Shown: positions 17,511-26,907, numbered from the stretch's first letter. The stretch: 64,000 bases of DNA from Hoeflea_A sp965228785 (GCA_965228785.1 CBDDIF010000002.1:248001-312000), one strand, 5' to 3'. Translations and numbers: made by a program. Notes: generated from the sequence alone by a model not told the origin.

Positions 17511-19076
17511 ATGAAGAAACTTGTCAGTATTGCCGCAGTCACTGCGGTGCTTATGGGCGGGGTCGCTCAGGCGGAAACATTCCGCTGGGCATCGACCACC
17601 GATCCGCAGACCATGGATCCGCACGCGGTGAACTCCGCGCCTGTCCTCGGATTCCTCAACAATGTCTACGAGGGCCTCGTCCGTCGCGACCAGAATATGG
17701 CGGTTGAGGGCGCCCTGGCCGAAAGCTGGGAGCCGATCGACGACAAGGGGTGGCGGTTCAACCTGCGCAAGGGCGTCAAGTTTCACGACGGCTCCGATTT
17801 CACGGCGGAAGATGTGCTGTTTTCCTATCAGCGCGCTTCAAGCGAGGCGGCCGACGTCTCGTCGTGGTTCGCTCCGATTTCCGAGGTGATCGTCGTCGAT
17901 GACCACACAATCGACTTCATGACCAAGGCTCCGAACCCGATTTTTCCGGATTCGATCGCGAATTTCATGATCCTCGACAAAGGCTGGGCTGAATCAAACG
18001 GCGCAGCACTGCCATCCAAGGAAGAGGAGAATCACGCCACGCTCAATGCCAACGGCACCGGCGCTTTCAAGCTGGTCGAGCGGCAACCCGGACTGAAGAC
18101 GGTTCTCGAACCGTTTGACGGCTGGTGGGGCAACAAAGAGCACAACATCACGCGAGCGGAGTTCACGCCGATCCAGAACCCGGCAACGGCCGTCGCGGCG
18201 CTGCTGTCCGGCGATGTGGACATGATCAATCCGGTTCCCATCCAGGATGCCGCGCGGCTGAAAGAACGTGACGGCGTTGAGGTGATTGACGGCATCGAAG
18301 CGCGCGTCATCATGCTGGGTTTCCCTCATCAGGCGGAATCTCTGAAATACGGCAATGATGCCGGCAAGCCGAACCCGTTCAAGGATGCGCGGGTGAGGGA
18401 GGCCGTGGCCAAGGCGATCAACGTCGATGCAATTCTGCAGACGATCATGCGTGGAGCGGCACAGCCGGCGTCGCAGCTGGTCAGCCCAGCCATGCGCGGC
18501 TATTCGACAGCCAATGCCGATCGGCCCGCTTACGACCCGGAAGGTGCGAAAAAACTGCTGGAGGATGCCGGCTATGCGGACGGCTTCTCGTTTGGGCTGA
18601 AATGTCCCAATGACCGGTATCTCAACGACGAGGCGGTCTGTCAGGGTGTTGTTTCCATGCTGGCGCAGGTCGGCATCGATGCGCAGCTCGATGCAATGCC
18701 GGTGCGTAACTATTGGCCGGAACTGAGAGCCGACAATTTCGACATGTACCTCCTCGGCTGGTCGCCTGGCACGTTCGATGCCGAGCACCCGATCCGCTTC
18801 CTGGCGTCAACGCCCAACAAGGAGAAGAAGCTGGGTAGCTGGAATTTCGGCGACTACTCGAACACGCGCATCGACGAAATGCTGCCGATGATCCAGTCGG
18901 AAATCGATGACGGAAAGCGTCAGGCGATGCTCGACGAAAGCGCCAAGATCATGCAGGACGAAACCGCCTATGTGCCGCTCTACGTCCAGCCGCTGGTCTG
19001 GGGCACGGGCGACAACATTGCTTTGACCCAACGGCCGGACAATTTCGTGATCCTGCGCTGGATCAACGTGAATTGA
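17511..19076 (+). CDS. ABC transporter substrate-binding protein, peptide/SBP_bac_5 type
   Basis: 521 aa periplasmic binding protein of the oligopeptide/dipeptide/nickel family. Residues 1-21 are a signal peptide (MKKLVSIAAVTAVLMGGVAQA) with no lipobox Cys. Family stretches: TDPQTMDPHAVNS, NVYEGLVRRDQN, GWRFNLRKGVKFHDGSDFTAEDV (read in two parts), and the C-terminal YVPLYVQPLVWGT. The ATG at 17511 has GGGAG upstream (accgggagacgataat). It is followed by two permease genes on the same strand, forming an importer that lacks ATPase genes here. Ligand unknown: a peptide or similar small solute. Confidence 0.93.
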   Translation: MKKLVSIAAVTAVLMGGVAQAETFRWASTTDPQTMDPHAVNSAPVLGFLNNVYEGLVRRDQNMAVEGALAESWEPIDDKGWRFNLRKGVKFHDGSDFTAEDVLFSYQRASSEAADVSSWFAPISEVIVVDDHTIDFMTKAPNPIFPDSIANFMILDKGWAESNGAALPSKEEENHATLNANGTGAFKLVERQPGLKTVLEPFDGWWGNKEHNITRAEFTPIQNPATAVAALLSGDVDMINPVPIQDAARLKERDGVEVIDGIEARVIMLGFPHQAESLKYGNDAGKPNPFKDARVREAVAKAINVDAILQTIMRGAAQPASQLVSPAMRGYSTANADRPAYDPEGAKKLLEDAGYADGFSFGLKCPNDRYLNDEAVCQGVVSMLAQVGIDAQLDAMPVRNYWPELRADNFDMYLLGWSPGTFDAEHPIRFLASTPNKEKKLGSWNFGDYSNTRIDEMLPMIQSEIDDGKRQAMLDESAKIMQDETAYVPLYVQPLVWGTGDNIALTQRPDNFVILRWINVN

Positions 19077-19121
19077 GGCTGACCCAAACCGTGAACAAGG
19101 TACCCGGATGGTAGTGCGATC

Positions 19122-20108
19122 ATGTTAGCGTTCGCACTGCGCCGGGTGCTGCAGTCAATTGTCGTTCTGCTCGTCGTCGGACTGGTTGCGTTTTCCATGT
19201 TCCGGTTCGTCGGCGACCCGATCGACAATATGCTCGGTCAGGAGCGTACCCAGGCTGATATCGAACGTCTCCGCGGCGAACTCGGCCTCGATCAACCCTT
19301 CATCGTCCAGTATTTTCGGTTCCTGGAAGGGGCCGTGCAGGGCAATTTCGGCGTCAGCTACCGGCAGGGACGGCCGGTTTTCAACATCATCATGGAACGG
19401 GCGCCGGCGACACTGGAGCTTGCCGGAGTATCCGGACTGCTGGCGATCACGGTCGGTGTTGGGCTCGGCGTTTTCACTGCTATCCGACGAAAGGGGGTGG
19501 CCGCCAACGTCATCATGGTGGTTTCGCTGATCGGCGTTTCACTGCCTACCTTCCTGATCGGCATTCTGCTGATCTACCTGTTTTCCGTCGAACTCGACAT
19601 TCTACCGAGTTTTGGGCGAGGGGAGGTCGTTGATGTTGGTGGCTGGACCACCGGATTCCTGACCGTGTCCGGCCTGAAGGCCTTGATCCTGCCCGCCATC
19701 ACCTTGGGCCTCTACCAGATGACACTGATCATGCGGCTGGTCCGCTCCGAGATGCTGGAGGTCTTGCGACAGGACTATATCAAGTTCGCTCGGGCGCGCG
19801 GTTTAGCGCAGAAAGCGATCAATTTTCGCCATGCGCTCAAGAACACGCTTGTGCCCGTCATCACCATCACGGGACTGCAGCTTGGTTCGATCATCGCCTT
19901 CGCAATCGTGACAGAGACAGTGTTCCAGTGGCCGGGGATCGGGTTGCTATTCGTCAACGCCATTCAGTTCGTCGATATTCCGGTTATGGCGGCTTACCTG
20001 ATGCTGATCTCGGTTGTCTTCGTCGCCATCAATCTGATCGTCGATCTGCTCTACTTCGCGGTCGATCCGAGGATCGGCAGTGAAGATGCCGCGCCGGAGG
20101 GAGCGTGA
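19122..20108 (+). CDS. ABC transporter permease, DppB/OppB type
   Basis: 328 aa inner-membrane permease. It has an N-terminal helix followed by a periplasmic segment with GNFGVSYRQGRPV, then about five further helices. The coupling-helix (EAA) region includes DYIKFARARGLAQKAINFRHAL, and the family ending WPGIGLLFVNAIQFVDIPV is present. It lies 45 bases after the binding-protein gene. Its stop TGA overlaps the next permease start (TGATG), so the two permeases are translationally coupled and should form a heterodimeric pore. Confidence 0.93.
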   Translation: MLAFALRRVLQSIVVLLVVGLVAFSMFRFVGDPIDNMLGQERTQADIERLRGELGLDQPFIVQYFRFLEGAVQGNFGVSYRQGRPVFNIIMERAPATLELAGVSGLLAITVGVGLGVFTAIRRKGVAANVIMVVSLIGVSLPTFLIGILLIYLFSVELDILPSFGRGEVVDVGGWTTGFLTVSGLKALILPAITLGLYQMTLIMRLVRSEMLEVLRQDYIKFARARGLAQKAINFRHALKNTLVPVITITGLQLGSIIAFAIVTETVFQWPGIGLLFVNAIQFVDIPVMAAYLMLISVVFVAINLIVDLLYFAVDPRIGSEDAAPEGA

Positions 20109-21022
20109 TGGAGCGTCTGGCGCGAATGTGGGATACGGATTTCGCCTGGCAGTTCCGCAAGTCGCGGCTGGCGATGATCTCGACGTCCGTGGTGCTGCTG
20201 TTGGTCTTCGGTGCTGTTTTCAGCCCATTGCTGGCGCCTTACAACCCCTACGACCTGGCCACCGTGAACCTGATGAACGGCTTTACACCGCCGATGGAAG
20301 CGAACGCCTTTACCGGCGATGTTTTTTGGTTGGGTACGGACGGGCAGGGCAGGGACATCCTCTCGACCATACTCTATGGGCTGCGGATCTCGCTGTTCGT
20401 CGGCTGCATGGCGGTGCTCTTCGCGCTGGTTCTGGGTGTATCGCTGGGCTTGATTGCCGGCTACGTGGGCGGTTGGGTGAGTGCCACCATCATGCGGATC
20501 GCCGATGTCCAGCTCACTTTCCCGGCGCTGCTGGTCGCCATGCTGATATTCGGTATCGCCAAGGGCGTCACGCCGGTCGAAATGCGCGACCAGGTGGCGA
20601 TCTGGGTGCTGATCCTGGCGATTGGTCTGTCCGACTGGGTGCAGTTTGCAAGGGTCGTTCGCGGCGCAACCCTGGTTGAGAAGAACAAGGAATATGTCCA
20701 GGCGGCCCGACTGATCGGCCGAAGCCGACTGTCGATCATGGTGCGTCATATCCTGCCCAATGTGCTGGGTCCGGTGCTGGTCATCGCTACGATAAGTCTG
20801 GCGTTGGCCATCATCGCCGAGGCGACACTGTCCTATCTCGGAGTCGGTGCTCCACCCACGCAGCCCTCACTGGGCACGCTGATACGCATCGGGCAGGGTT
20901 TCTTGTTCTCCGGCGAATGGTGGATCTTGCTGTTCCCGTCGGCGACCTTGCTGGCGCTGGCTCTGTCGGTAAACCTGCTAGGGGACTGGTTACGTGATGC
21001 GCTGAACCCGCGACTACGCTAA
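20108..21022 (+). CDS. ABC transporter permease, DppC/OppC type
   Basis: 304 aa inner-membrane permease, partner of the preceding gene. Features: WLGTDGQGRDILSTILYGLR near the first periplasmic loop, a coupling helix around EYVQAARLIGRSRLSIMVRH, and the conserved ending SATLLALALSVNLLGDWLRD. I chose the ATG at 20108, which overlaps the upstream TGA by one base and follows GGAGGG; a GTG three bases earlier is in frame. Its 3' end overlaps the convergent mazG by four bases. The usual DppD/DppF ATPase genes do not follow. Confidence 0.92.
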   Translation: MERLARMWDTDFAWQFRKSRLAMISTSVVLLLVFGAVFSPLLAPYNPYDLATVNLMNGFTPPMEANAFTGDVFWLGTDGQGRDILSTILYGLRISLFVGCMAVLFALVLGVSLGLIAGYVGGWVSATIMRIADVQLTFPALLVAMLIFGIAKGVTPVEMRDQVAIWVLILAIGLSDWVQFARVVRGATLVEKNKEYVQAARLIGRSRLSIMVRHILPNVLGPVLVIATISLALAIIAEATLSYLGVGAPPTQPSLGTLIRIGQGFLFSGEWWILLFPSATLLALALSVNLLGDWLRDALNPRLR

Positions 21023-21849
21023 CCGCTCGTGTCGTGGTTCTTTGCCTCACCCCAAAGCTCTTCCATCCGATCCAGGGTCGCTTGTTTGGTGGTTTCGCCG
21101 CCCGCAGCCAACGCTGCCTCAACATAGGCAAAGCGACGGCGGAACTTCGTATTCGTGCCGCGCAACGCCATTTCTGGGTCGGCGCCGACATGCCGTCCCA
21201 AATTGACGAGGGCGAACAGAATATCACCGAACTCATCGCGCACACGAGCCTCATCGCTTCCTTGCAGCACGGCACGTAGCTCGCCGATTTCTTCTTCGAT
21301 CTTGTCGAGAACATGCTCGGCCTCGCTCCAGTCGAAGCCGACGCGCGCCGCCTTTTGCTGAAGCTTGATGGCCTCGGAGAGCGCCGGCAGGGCGCGTGGG
21401 ATGCCATCGAGCAACCCTTCGCCATTGGGTTCATCAAGCCCACGCGCCGCCCGGCGTTCCGCCCGTTCGGCCTTCTCAATGGCCTTGATCTCGTCCCATT
21501 GGACTTTGACACCCTCCGCCGTGTCGGCATTGGACGTTGCAAATACGTGTGGATGCCGGCGGATCATCTTGCGAGTGATCGCCAAGACAACGTCATCGAA
21601 GGAAAAGGCGCCGGCTTCCTCTGCCATGCGGGCATGGAAAACCACCTGCAACAGCAGGTCTCCGAGCTCGTCGCTCAGATCGTCAAGGTCTCCGCGCTCG
21701 ATCGCGTCGGCCACCTCGTAGGCTTCCTCGATCGTATAGGGCTTGATCGATTCGAAATCCTGACGAACGTCCCAGGGACACCCGCTTTGCGGGTCGCGCA
21801 GAGCCGCCATGATTTCGATCAGTCGCGAAATGTCTTTGGAGGGTTGCAT
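21019..21849 (-). CDS. mazG: Nucleoside triphosphate pyrophosphohydrolase
   Basis: Hydrolyses (d)NTPs to monophosphates and pyrophosphate, house-cleaning of the nucleotide pool. 276 aa with two MazG domains. The first contains CPWDVRQDFESIKPYTIEEAYE and ELGDLLLQVVFHARMAEE (ExxE and ExxD metal ligands); the second contains KIEEEIGELRAVLQ and DEFGDILFALVNLGRHVG. The length is close to the two-domain family norm of about 265. It is convergent with, and overlaps by 4 bases, the DppC-type permease. An MFS gene lies upstream on the same strand, 78 bases away. Confidence 0.95.
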   Translation of the reverse strand: MQPSKDISRLIEIMAALRDPQSGCPWDVRQDFESIKPYTIEEAYEVADAIERGDLDDLSDELGDLLLQVVFHARMAEEAGAFSFDDVVLAITRKMIRRHPHVFATSNADTAEGVKVQWDEIKAIEKAERAERRAARGLDEPNGEGLLDGIPRALPALSEAIKLQQKAARVGFDWSEAEHVLDKIEEEIGELRAVLQGSDEARVRDEFGDILFALVNLGRHVGADPEMALRGTNTKFRRRFAYVEAALAAGGETTKQATLDRMEELWGEAKNHDTSG

Positions 21850-21927
21850 CAGGATCTTCCGTTTGCATGGGTTCGAGAGACATATGGCGTGGAGCGGCTT
21901 TGCACAAGCCGGTTTGGTCGCCCTTAC

Positions 21928-23202
21928 TCAATCGGATCGCGATGGAAGCAGAAGCGGCAACATGGTTACAGTACCGATTACCGAAAGCACCGTGAGAAAC
22001 CAGGTGAGGGCGCTCCAGCCAAACAGATCCAGGAGGTAACCAGCCAGTGGCGGACCACCGACGGTTCCGAGCCCTCCGGCCTGAGCGATCAAGCCAATGA
22101 CGATTGCAGCGGAAAGTCGAGCCGAAGCTGTTGTTGGTACCGAGCCAAACACACTCGACACCAGGATGCCGCCCAGAAATGCGAAGCTTGCATAGACCGG
22201 AAAACCAATCGGACCGCCGATGCGAAAGAGAAAAAATGAGCACGCCGCCGAAAAAACAAAGGCAGCCACCGCGACCGCCGGAACCAAACGCGCCGGCAAC
22301 ACAATGAACAGAAGTGCCGCCGCCATGTTTCCCGCAGGCACGAAGAACGCGATTGCCGCCGGCGAAAGGAAAGGGGCTTCACTGTCTGCGAAAGCAGGCA
22401 GGAAGGTGAAAAAACCCAGTTGAAGCAGCACGTAAATGCCGAATCCGATCGCAAGGAGCACGGCGTTGCGCAAGGCAACAGCCGCCGTCTTTGCGCCAGC
22501 CTCATCGGTTTCGCTGGTTGTTTCGTCGACTGTTGGAGATCGCTCGTCATGGACGAGTACAAGTGTCGCTACCGTGAAAATGCCCAAGGGCACCGCAGCA
22601 CTCGAAAGAAAGGTCGAAGTGCCGAATGCGGACGAGACAAACTCCTCCTGCATGTTGGCCAGCGCATAACCGACAGGCACGAAGCTTCCCCAAAGTGCCA
22701 AAACCATGGGACGACGGCGAGGATCGGCATTGGTAGCGAGATAAGCAGGTGCGGCTATGACGAGGAAAACATACCCGACAGCTTCCACTGTCCGGGCTGT
22801 CAGATGCAGCGGCAGCGTGTTCACAAGCGCCAGCATGATCGCACCGACGGTCAGGATAACGGCTCCAGCCTTGAGCGACGGTACGGAACCGGTGCGGTCG
22901 ACCAGTCGCGCAGCGGGCAGGGCTGCGAGGGCCACGAACAGGCCGATCAGCGCCGTCAGCCAACCGATGGTCGTCATGCTGTAGCCGTGGGCCGTTTCGA
23001 GGAACCCGACGATGGGAGCGATTTTCCCGAGCTGCATCCCTGCACAAAAGCCCAACAACAGCACCACGACGATGCTCGCCACGGCCCGTGTACTCCTGGA
23101 TCTGACTCCTACTTCACGAATATCAGCCCCTCCGGATCCGGTCGGCTTTTCAATTGCCGGATTGCGCGATAGAACCGCCACGACCTCGGATGCTGGAATC
23201 AT
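21928..23202 (-). CDS. Major facilitator superfamily transporter
   Basis: 424 aa with about 12 hydrophobic segments and a hydrophilic loop near the middle (DERSPTVDETTSETDEAGAK). The first 36 residues are hydrophilic before helix 1 (ASIVVVLLLGFCAGMQLGKI), so a downstream start cannot be excluded. The loop between helices 2 and 3 has ARLVDRTG, a degenerate version of the MFS GxxxDxxGR motif. Substrate and direction are not evident. It is divergent from the HAD phosphatase gene, with 48 bases between starts. Confidence 0.85.
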   Translation of the reverse strand: MIPASEVVAVLSRNPAIEKPTGSGGADIREVGVRSRSTRAVASIVVVLLLGFCAGMQLGKIAPIVGFLETAHGYSMTTIGWLTALIGLFVALAALPAARLVDRTGSVPSLKAGAVILTVGAIMLALVNTLPLHLTARTVEAVGYVFLVIAAPAYLATNADPRRRPMVLALWGSFVPVGYALANMQEEFVSSAFGTSTFLSSAAVPLGIFTVATLVLVHDERSPTVDETTSETDEAGAKTAAVALRNAVLLAIGFGIYVLLQLGFFTFLPAFADSEAPFLSPAAIAFFVPAGNMAAALLFIVLPARLVPAVAVAAFVFSAACSFFLFRIGGPIGFPVYASFAFLGGILVSSVFGSVPTTASARLSAAIVIGLIAQAGGLGTVGGPPLAGYLLDLFGWSALTWFLTVLSVIGTVTMLPLLLPSRSD

Positions 23203-23250
23203 TATTCAGCAATCTGGAATCGGTCGCACTGGCATCGGAGATCTGACACG

Positions 23251-23931
23251 GTGGAGAGCATTTCCGCAATCATATTCGATTGCGACGGGGTTCTGGTTGA
23301 TTCCGAAAGGATATACCAGGCAGTCGAGCGCGAATTCCTGGCCGAGATAGGCCTCGTCTTTGATCTTGAGGACTACCAGCACCGGTTCATGGGCCTCAAA
23401 TCAGCCGACTATATGCGTGCGCTGGAGGCGGAAAGCATAAAGCACGGACGTGGCGCGCTGCCCGAGGATTTCGCGAGCCGGCTTCGCGGCGAAGGCCGAA
23501 AACGGCTGATGCGCGACTTGGAGGGCATGGACGGTATCGAGATCGTGCTCGAGAACTTCGGAGGCCCGCGCGCCGTGGCTTCGTCCAGTGCTTTGCATCT
23601 GTTGCACGACAAATTGCACAAGACCGGCCTGCATCATCACTTCGATCCCCACATCTATTCCGGTGAGAACGTGGAACGCGGAAAGCCGCATCCGGACCTG
23701 TTCCTGCACACCGCATCGAAGCTCGACGCGGCACCGGAGGTCTGCCTGGTTGTCGAGGACGCGGTTAACGGCGTCAGGGCAGGGAAGGCTGCCGGCATGC
23801 GCGTCTGGGGTTTTGTGGGTGGCGGCCACGCCTCCTCCGGCCTGGAAGCCCAACTGCGTGGCGCTGGCGCCGACCGGGTCTTTTCATCACACGCGGACAT
23901 TCATGCAGCGCTCAACGGCCTGCCGGATTGA
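23251..23931 (+). CDS. HAD-superfamily phosphatase (beta-phosphoglucomutase-like)
   Basis: 226 aa, GTG start at 23251. Motif I DCDGVLVDSE carries both catalytic Asp; motif II is ASSSALH, motif III Lys lies in RGKPHPDLFLHT, and motif IV acidic residues are in CLVVEDAVNG. The cap after motif I is helical, as in subfamily I phosphatases. Typical for phosphoglycolate, sugar-phosphate or similar substrates; the exact one is not readable. It faces the P-loop protein gene tail-to-tail, 21 bases apart. Confidence 0.9.
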   Translation: MESISAIIFDCDGVLVDSERIYQAVEREFLAEIGLVFDLEDYQHRFMGLKSADYMRALEAESIKHGRGALPEDFASRLRGEGRKRLMRDLEGMDGIEIVLENFGGPRAVASSSALHLLHDKLHKTGLHHHFDPHIYSGENVERGKPHPDLFLHTASKLDAAPEVCLVVEDAVNGVRAGKAAGMRVWGFVGGGHASSGLEAQLRGAGADRVFSSHADIHAALNGLPD

Positions 23932-23952
23932 TCAAGACCGCTAACTGCTTCG

Positions 23953-24480
23953 TTACGACAAGCGGTCGGTGACAAAATCAGCGCGTGCTTCGACCGACAC
24001 TTTCGGCAGCAACTGGATGTCGTATCCCATGTCCTGCAATGCTGCTTGCAAACGTTCGAATTCGTCGACGGCTGCGCTCATATCGTGACGCCGATCTTCA
24101 TCAGTTTCGAACAACTCCGGCCAAGGCGGCGCCAAAAATACTGTGTCGTCGTATGGTCGAACTGTTCCCATGGTTTCTGCGTACGAGACACCGGCCGCGA
24201 ACTGCAACGCGACAGCCGCATCAACGAGGCCTCGGTCAAAAAAGACGATGCCAGGCATCTTCACGGCCGACGCCAAATCTGACCCGGCCATTGCAACGGC
24301 ACGCCGTGCGAAAGCGGCGAGGTCGACCCACGGCAGAGCCGTGCCAGCGCCCGCACGTTCCTCAGCAACAATCCGCCGACCCGGTTCCTCGACCACGGAA
24401 TGTCCGCGGAGTTTGAGTTCCTGGAGCAGGGTGGACTTTCCACCTCCGGAGCAGCCGGTGATCAAAACGAGTCTGTTCAA
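23953..24480 (-). CDS. AAA/P-loop kinase-like ATPase
   Basis: 175 aa. The N-terminus MNRLVLITGCSGGGKSTLL is a Walker A loop (GCSGGGKS). It is followed by HSVVEEPGRRIVAEE, a predicted Walker B-like strand (GIVFFDRGLVDAAVAL), and a lid-type Arg region (ETDEDRRHDM). This matches small predicted ATPases/kinases of the AAA_28-like group found in many proteobacteria; substrate unknown. It is the last gene on the minus strand before the convergent HAD gene, 117 bases downstream of the hydrolase stop with a predicted terminator between, so it is likely transcribed separately. Confidence 0.82.
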   Translation of the reverse strand: MNRLVLITGCSGGGKSTLLQELKLRGHSVVEEPGRRIVAEERAGAGTALPWVDLAAFARRAVAMAGSDLASAVKMPGIVFFDRGLVDAAVALQFAAGVSYAETMGTVRPYDDTVFLAPPWPELFETDEDRRHDMSAAVDEFERLQAALQDMGYDIQLLPKVSVEARADFVTDRLS

Positions 24481-24572
24481 GGGATTGCTTCCTTCAGTTT
24501 CCGGCCGCAGTTACCACCGACAAAGATCGCATAAGATAGATTATGGAACTTTTTCATATGGGCGAATCCGGG

Positions 24573-24594
24573 AAAACTCGGCTTTCCGGGTTTT
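24573..24594 (-). terminator. Terminator-like hairpin after the alpha/beta hydrolase
   Basis: 9-bp stem with one wobble (24573-24581 with 24586-24594, 4-base loop). The stem ends are A/T-rich on both strands, so the 3' arm provides the U run in either direction. It lies 4 bases after the hydrolase stop at 24598 and separates that gene from the P-loop gene. Confidence 0.5.
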
Positions 24595-24597
24595 CTG

Positions 24598-25560
24598 TCA
24601 CTGCTGGCGTAGCCAGTCCTCGATCCTGCCAAAGACCTCCGGATCCATCACAAGGCTGAAATGATCGGTTCCATCTATCAGCTCAACCGGCTTACCCAAC
24701 TCCTTGAACAGACTTGGAAAAGCCTCGGCATTCATCGCTTCGTCGTCGCGTCCGACCAGCACCAGTGCCGTTTCCTGCAGCGCTGCGATATCGCTGCGGA
24801 AGTCATCATGCAGATTGAAGTTGGTCATCAAGCGCCATGAGTAAGACAGCGTCTCGGACCCATCGCGAAACTCCGGCGGCAGATTGAAGCGTATAGTTGG
24901 CAGATGATCCAGCGCGTGGAATCCGACCGTGTTGAGCATCGACAGACCGATGATGCGCGGCAGCGAAATGTGCGCCCAGCCGCCGGCTGTCTCGAGCGCC
25001 GTCGGCGCGCGGTGCCCAAGGATCGGTGCGAGACCGAGCGTGTTGACCGCCAAGGCGCCGTGCGGACTTGCAGCGAAGCGTATCGCCAGCGCGCCTCCGG
25101 ACGAATGACCACCAACCACAAATCGTGCCTGCGGCTCGCTATCGCGGATTTGCTCTAAGAAATCGGCAATGTCGTCCTCCAGCTGGCCGACGTGGTCGAT
25201 ATCGCCACGCGTGGTGCCGGACGCTTCATGGCCACGGATATTGAGCACGTAGACATCGGCCGCGCCGCTCTGTGCAATGTGTCGGGCTAGCGGCGCGAGA
25301 TACGCGCCGTGGTAGCCGGATCCATGCAACAGGACGAGTTTTGTCGGATTGTCCGAAGGATAATGCGCGTATGACAGCGTGGCGCCGTCGCGGGCGTCCA
25401 TTCGCTGCAGATCTGCTGCTTTTGGATCCGTTCCACGAAGTCGCTCGAAATTCAGGCTTTCATCGTTGTCGACCTGTGGTGCAAAGGCCGTCAGCGCAAA
25501 TGCGATGACAAGGTAAATCACCGGAACAAGCAAAACCGGAAGCAGGAATTTCCACGGCAT
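24598..25560 (-). CDS. Membrane-anchored alpha/beta hydrolase
   Basis: 320 aa from the ATG at 25560 (AGG upstream); an ATG five codons earlier is possible. Residues 4-26 form a membrane anchor or uncleaved signal (FLLPVLLVPVIYLVIAFALT). The hydrolase core has the oxyanion loop LLHGSGYHG, the nucleophile elbow GGHSSGG, an acidic residue in LVGRDDEAM and the catalytic His in DGTDHFSLV. The active site should face the periplasm or outer leaflet if the anchor is N-in. It is a lysophospholipase/esterase-like fold; substrate unknown. Last gene of the long minus-strand cluster. Confidence 0.85.
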   Translation of the reverse strand: MPWKFLLPVLLVPVIYLVIAFALTAFAPQVDNDESLNFERLRGTDPKAADLQRMDARDGATLSYAHYPSDNPTKLVLLHGSGYHGAYLAPLARHIAQSGAADVYVLNIRGHEASGTTRGDIDHVGQLEDDIADFLEQIRDSEPQARFVVGGHSSGGALAIRFAASPHGALAVNTLGLAPILGHRAPTALETAGGWAHISLPRIIGLSMLNTVGFHALDHLPTIRFNLPPEFRDGSETLSYSWRLMTNFNLHDDFRSDIAALQETALVLVGRDDEAMNAEAFPSLFKELGKPVELIDGTDHFSLVMDPEVFGRIEDWLRQQ

Positions 25561-25591
25561 GGCGTCTACCTGCATCTTGGCTCTGGGGATG

Positions 25592-26083
25592 TCATATTGG
25601 CGCGATCACGTTGATAACACGTGGCTTTATCGCCTCGGCCAAGGCCTGCGGGTCGACCTTGAAAACGCTGTCGGGTCTTCCGGCTGCAGCCCAGACATGA
25701 TCGAAACCGAGCAGCGTCTCGTCCATCAGCACCGTTATGGGGTTAATGTGACCGATTGGTGCGACACCGCCGATCGCAAAACCGGTTTCATCGCGCACAC
25801 GCCGAGTATCGCAGCGTTTGAGTGAAATTCCATAAGCATCTGACAAGAATGCGATATCGACCTGATTGATACCTGATGTCAGGCACAGAACCAGCTTACC
25901 GTCCACCTCATTATCAAATACGAGAGATTTGACGATCTGTGCCACTTCACAACCGCAGGCATCGGCCGCCTCGCCCGCTGTTCTGGTTGATTGGTCCATG
26001 CGCTTGACCTCGATGCGGAGTCCAAGATCGTCGGCAGCCTGCGTTACGCGTTCCAAACTCGACAGCCGTGTTCTCTCACTCAT
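25592..26083 (-). CDS. YbaK/EbsC-family aminoacyl-tRNA deacylase
   Basis: 163 aa. YbaK/prolyl-tRNA editing domain fold: the conserved Lys region QIVKSLVFDNEVDGKLVLCL and GFAIGGVAPIGH (the GxxxGxxxP loop) are present. Such proteins hydrolyse mischarged tRNA (for example Cys-tRNA-Pro or Ala-tRNA-Pro) in trans. The start overlaps the MBL hydrolase stop by four bases, so the genes are co-translated. Confidence 0.9.
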   Translation of the reverse strand: MSERTRLSSLERVTQAADDLGLRIEVKRMDQSTRTAGEAADACGCEVAQIVKSLVFDNEVDGKLVLCLTSGINQVDIAFLSDAYGISLKRCDTRRVRDETGFAIGGVAPIGHINPITVLMDETLLGFDHVWAAAGRPDSVFKVDPQALAEAIKPRVINVIAPI

Positions 26084-26907
26084 GGCGCTATCTCGATCTC
26101 TTGGTCGATCGTCATCATATCGTAGCCCGGTTCGACGTGGTCAGGCGTCTCGGCGGCGACGGTTTGGTAATCAAGCGGAATGTGCATGTGGGTCAGGATG
26201 GCGCGGGCCGGCTTCAGCCGTTCAATCCACTCCAGAGCTTCACCTAAGGAAAAATGGCTGGGATGCGGACGGTACTGCAGCGCATCGATGATCAACACAT
26301 CGAGGTCCTGCAGCTGCTCGAGCGTTTCGTCGGGGTAGCCGCTGACGTCGCTGCAGTAGGCGATGCCACCGAGGCGAAAGCCAAGCGATGTGATGTTGCC
26401 GTGCAGTTGTTCGAAGGGCAGGAGGGTCAACGGGCCCCCTGCCCCTTCAATCGTGACAGGATGTCCCGGGCCCTCAATGATGTTCGGCACGATGATTGGT
26501 GGATATTCGCTGCCGGCCGGCGTTTCGAAGCAGTAGTTGAAGCCCTCCCGCAAGCGCGCCATTGTCGGGTCGTCAGCGTAGATCGGAATGCGCATCCGCT
26601 GGGCGATAACATAGCCACGCAGATCATCGATGCCATGGATGTGGTCGGCATGCGGATGGGTATAGACCGCCGCATCGATGCGCTCGACGCCGGCAGTAAC
26701 CATCTGGTCACGGAAGTCCGGCCCGGTGTCGACTACAACGGTCGTCTGTCCGCCGTCAGGCGCGGTCTGTTCAACCAGCAGCGCGGCACGACGGCGACGA
26801 TTTTTGGGGTTTAACGGATCGCAGGCGCCCCAGTCACCGTTTATCCGCGGCACTCCGGGAGAAGAACCGCATCCCAACAGCGTGATACGTTGCCGTACCT
26901 TGGTCAT
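26080..26907 (-). CDS. MBL-fold metallo-hydrolase, PhnP-like
   Basis: 275 aa. Metallo-beta-lactamase-fold phosphodiesterase with THPHADHIHGIDD (HxHxDH metal motif), an upstream Asp in VVVDTGPDFRDQ, an Asp in AYCSDVSGYP and a terminal His in HMHIPLDYQ. The N-terminal LGCGSSPGVPRINGDWG is typical of the PhnP-like branch in Alphaproteobacteria. It overlaps tatD and the YbaK gene by four bases each, which marks a tight operon. Likely cyclic phosphate or nucleotide diesterase; exact substrate unknown. Confidence 0.9.
   Translation of the reverse strand: MTKVRQRITLLGCGSSPGVPRINGDWGACDPLNPKNRRRRAALLVEQTAPDGGQTTVVVDTGPDFRDQMVTAGVERIDAAVYTHPHADHIHGIDDLRGYVIAQRMRIPIYADDPTMARLREGFNYCFETPAGSEYPPIIVPNIIEGPGHPVTIEGAGGPLTLLPFEQLHGNITSLGFRLGGIAYCSDVSGYPDETLEQLQDLDVLIIDALQYRPHPSHFSLGEALEWIERLKPARAILTHMHIPLDYQTVAAETPDHVEPGYDMMTIDQEIEIAP

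Noticed and set aside
22420..23172. 250-codon plus-strand frame opposite the MFS gene
   Set aside because: Antisense shadow of the transporter; composition is not protein-like.
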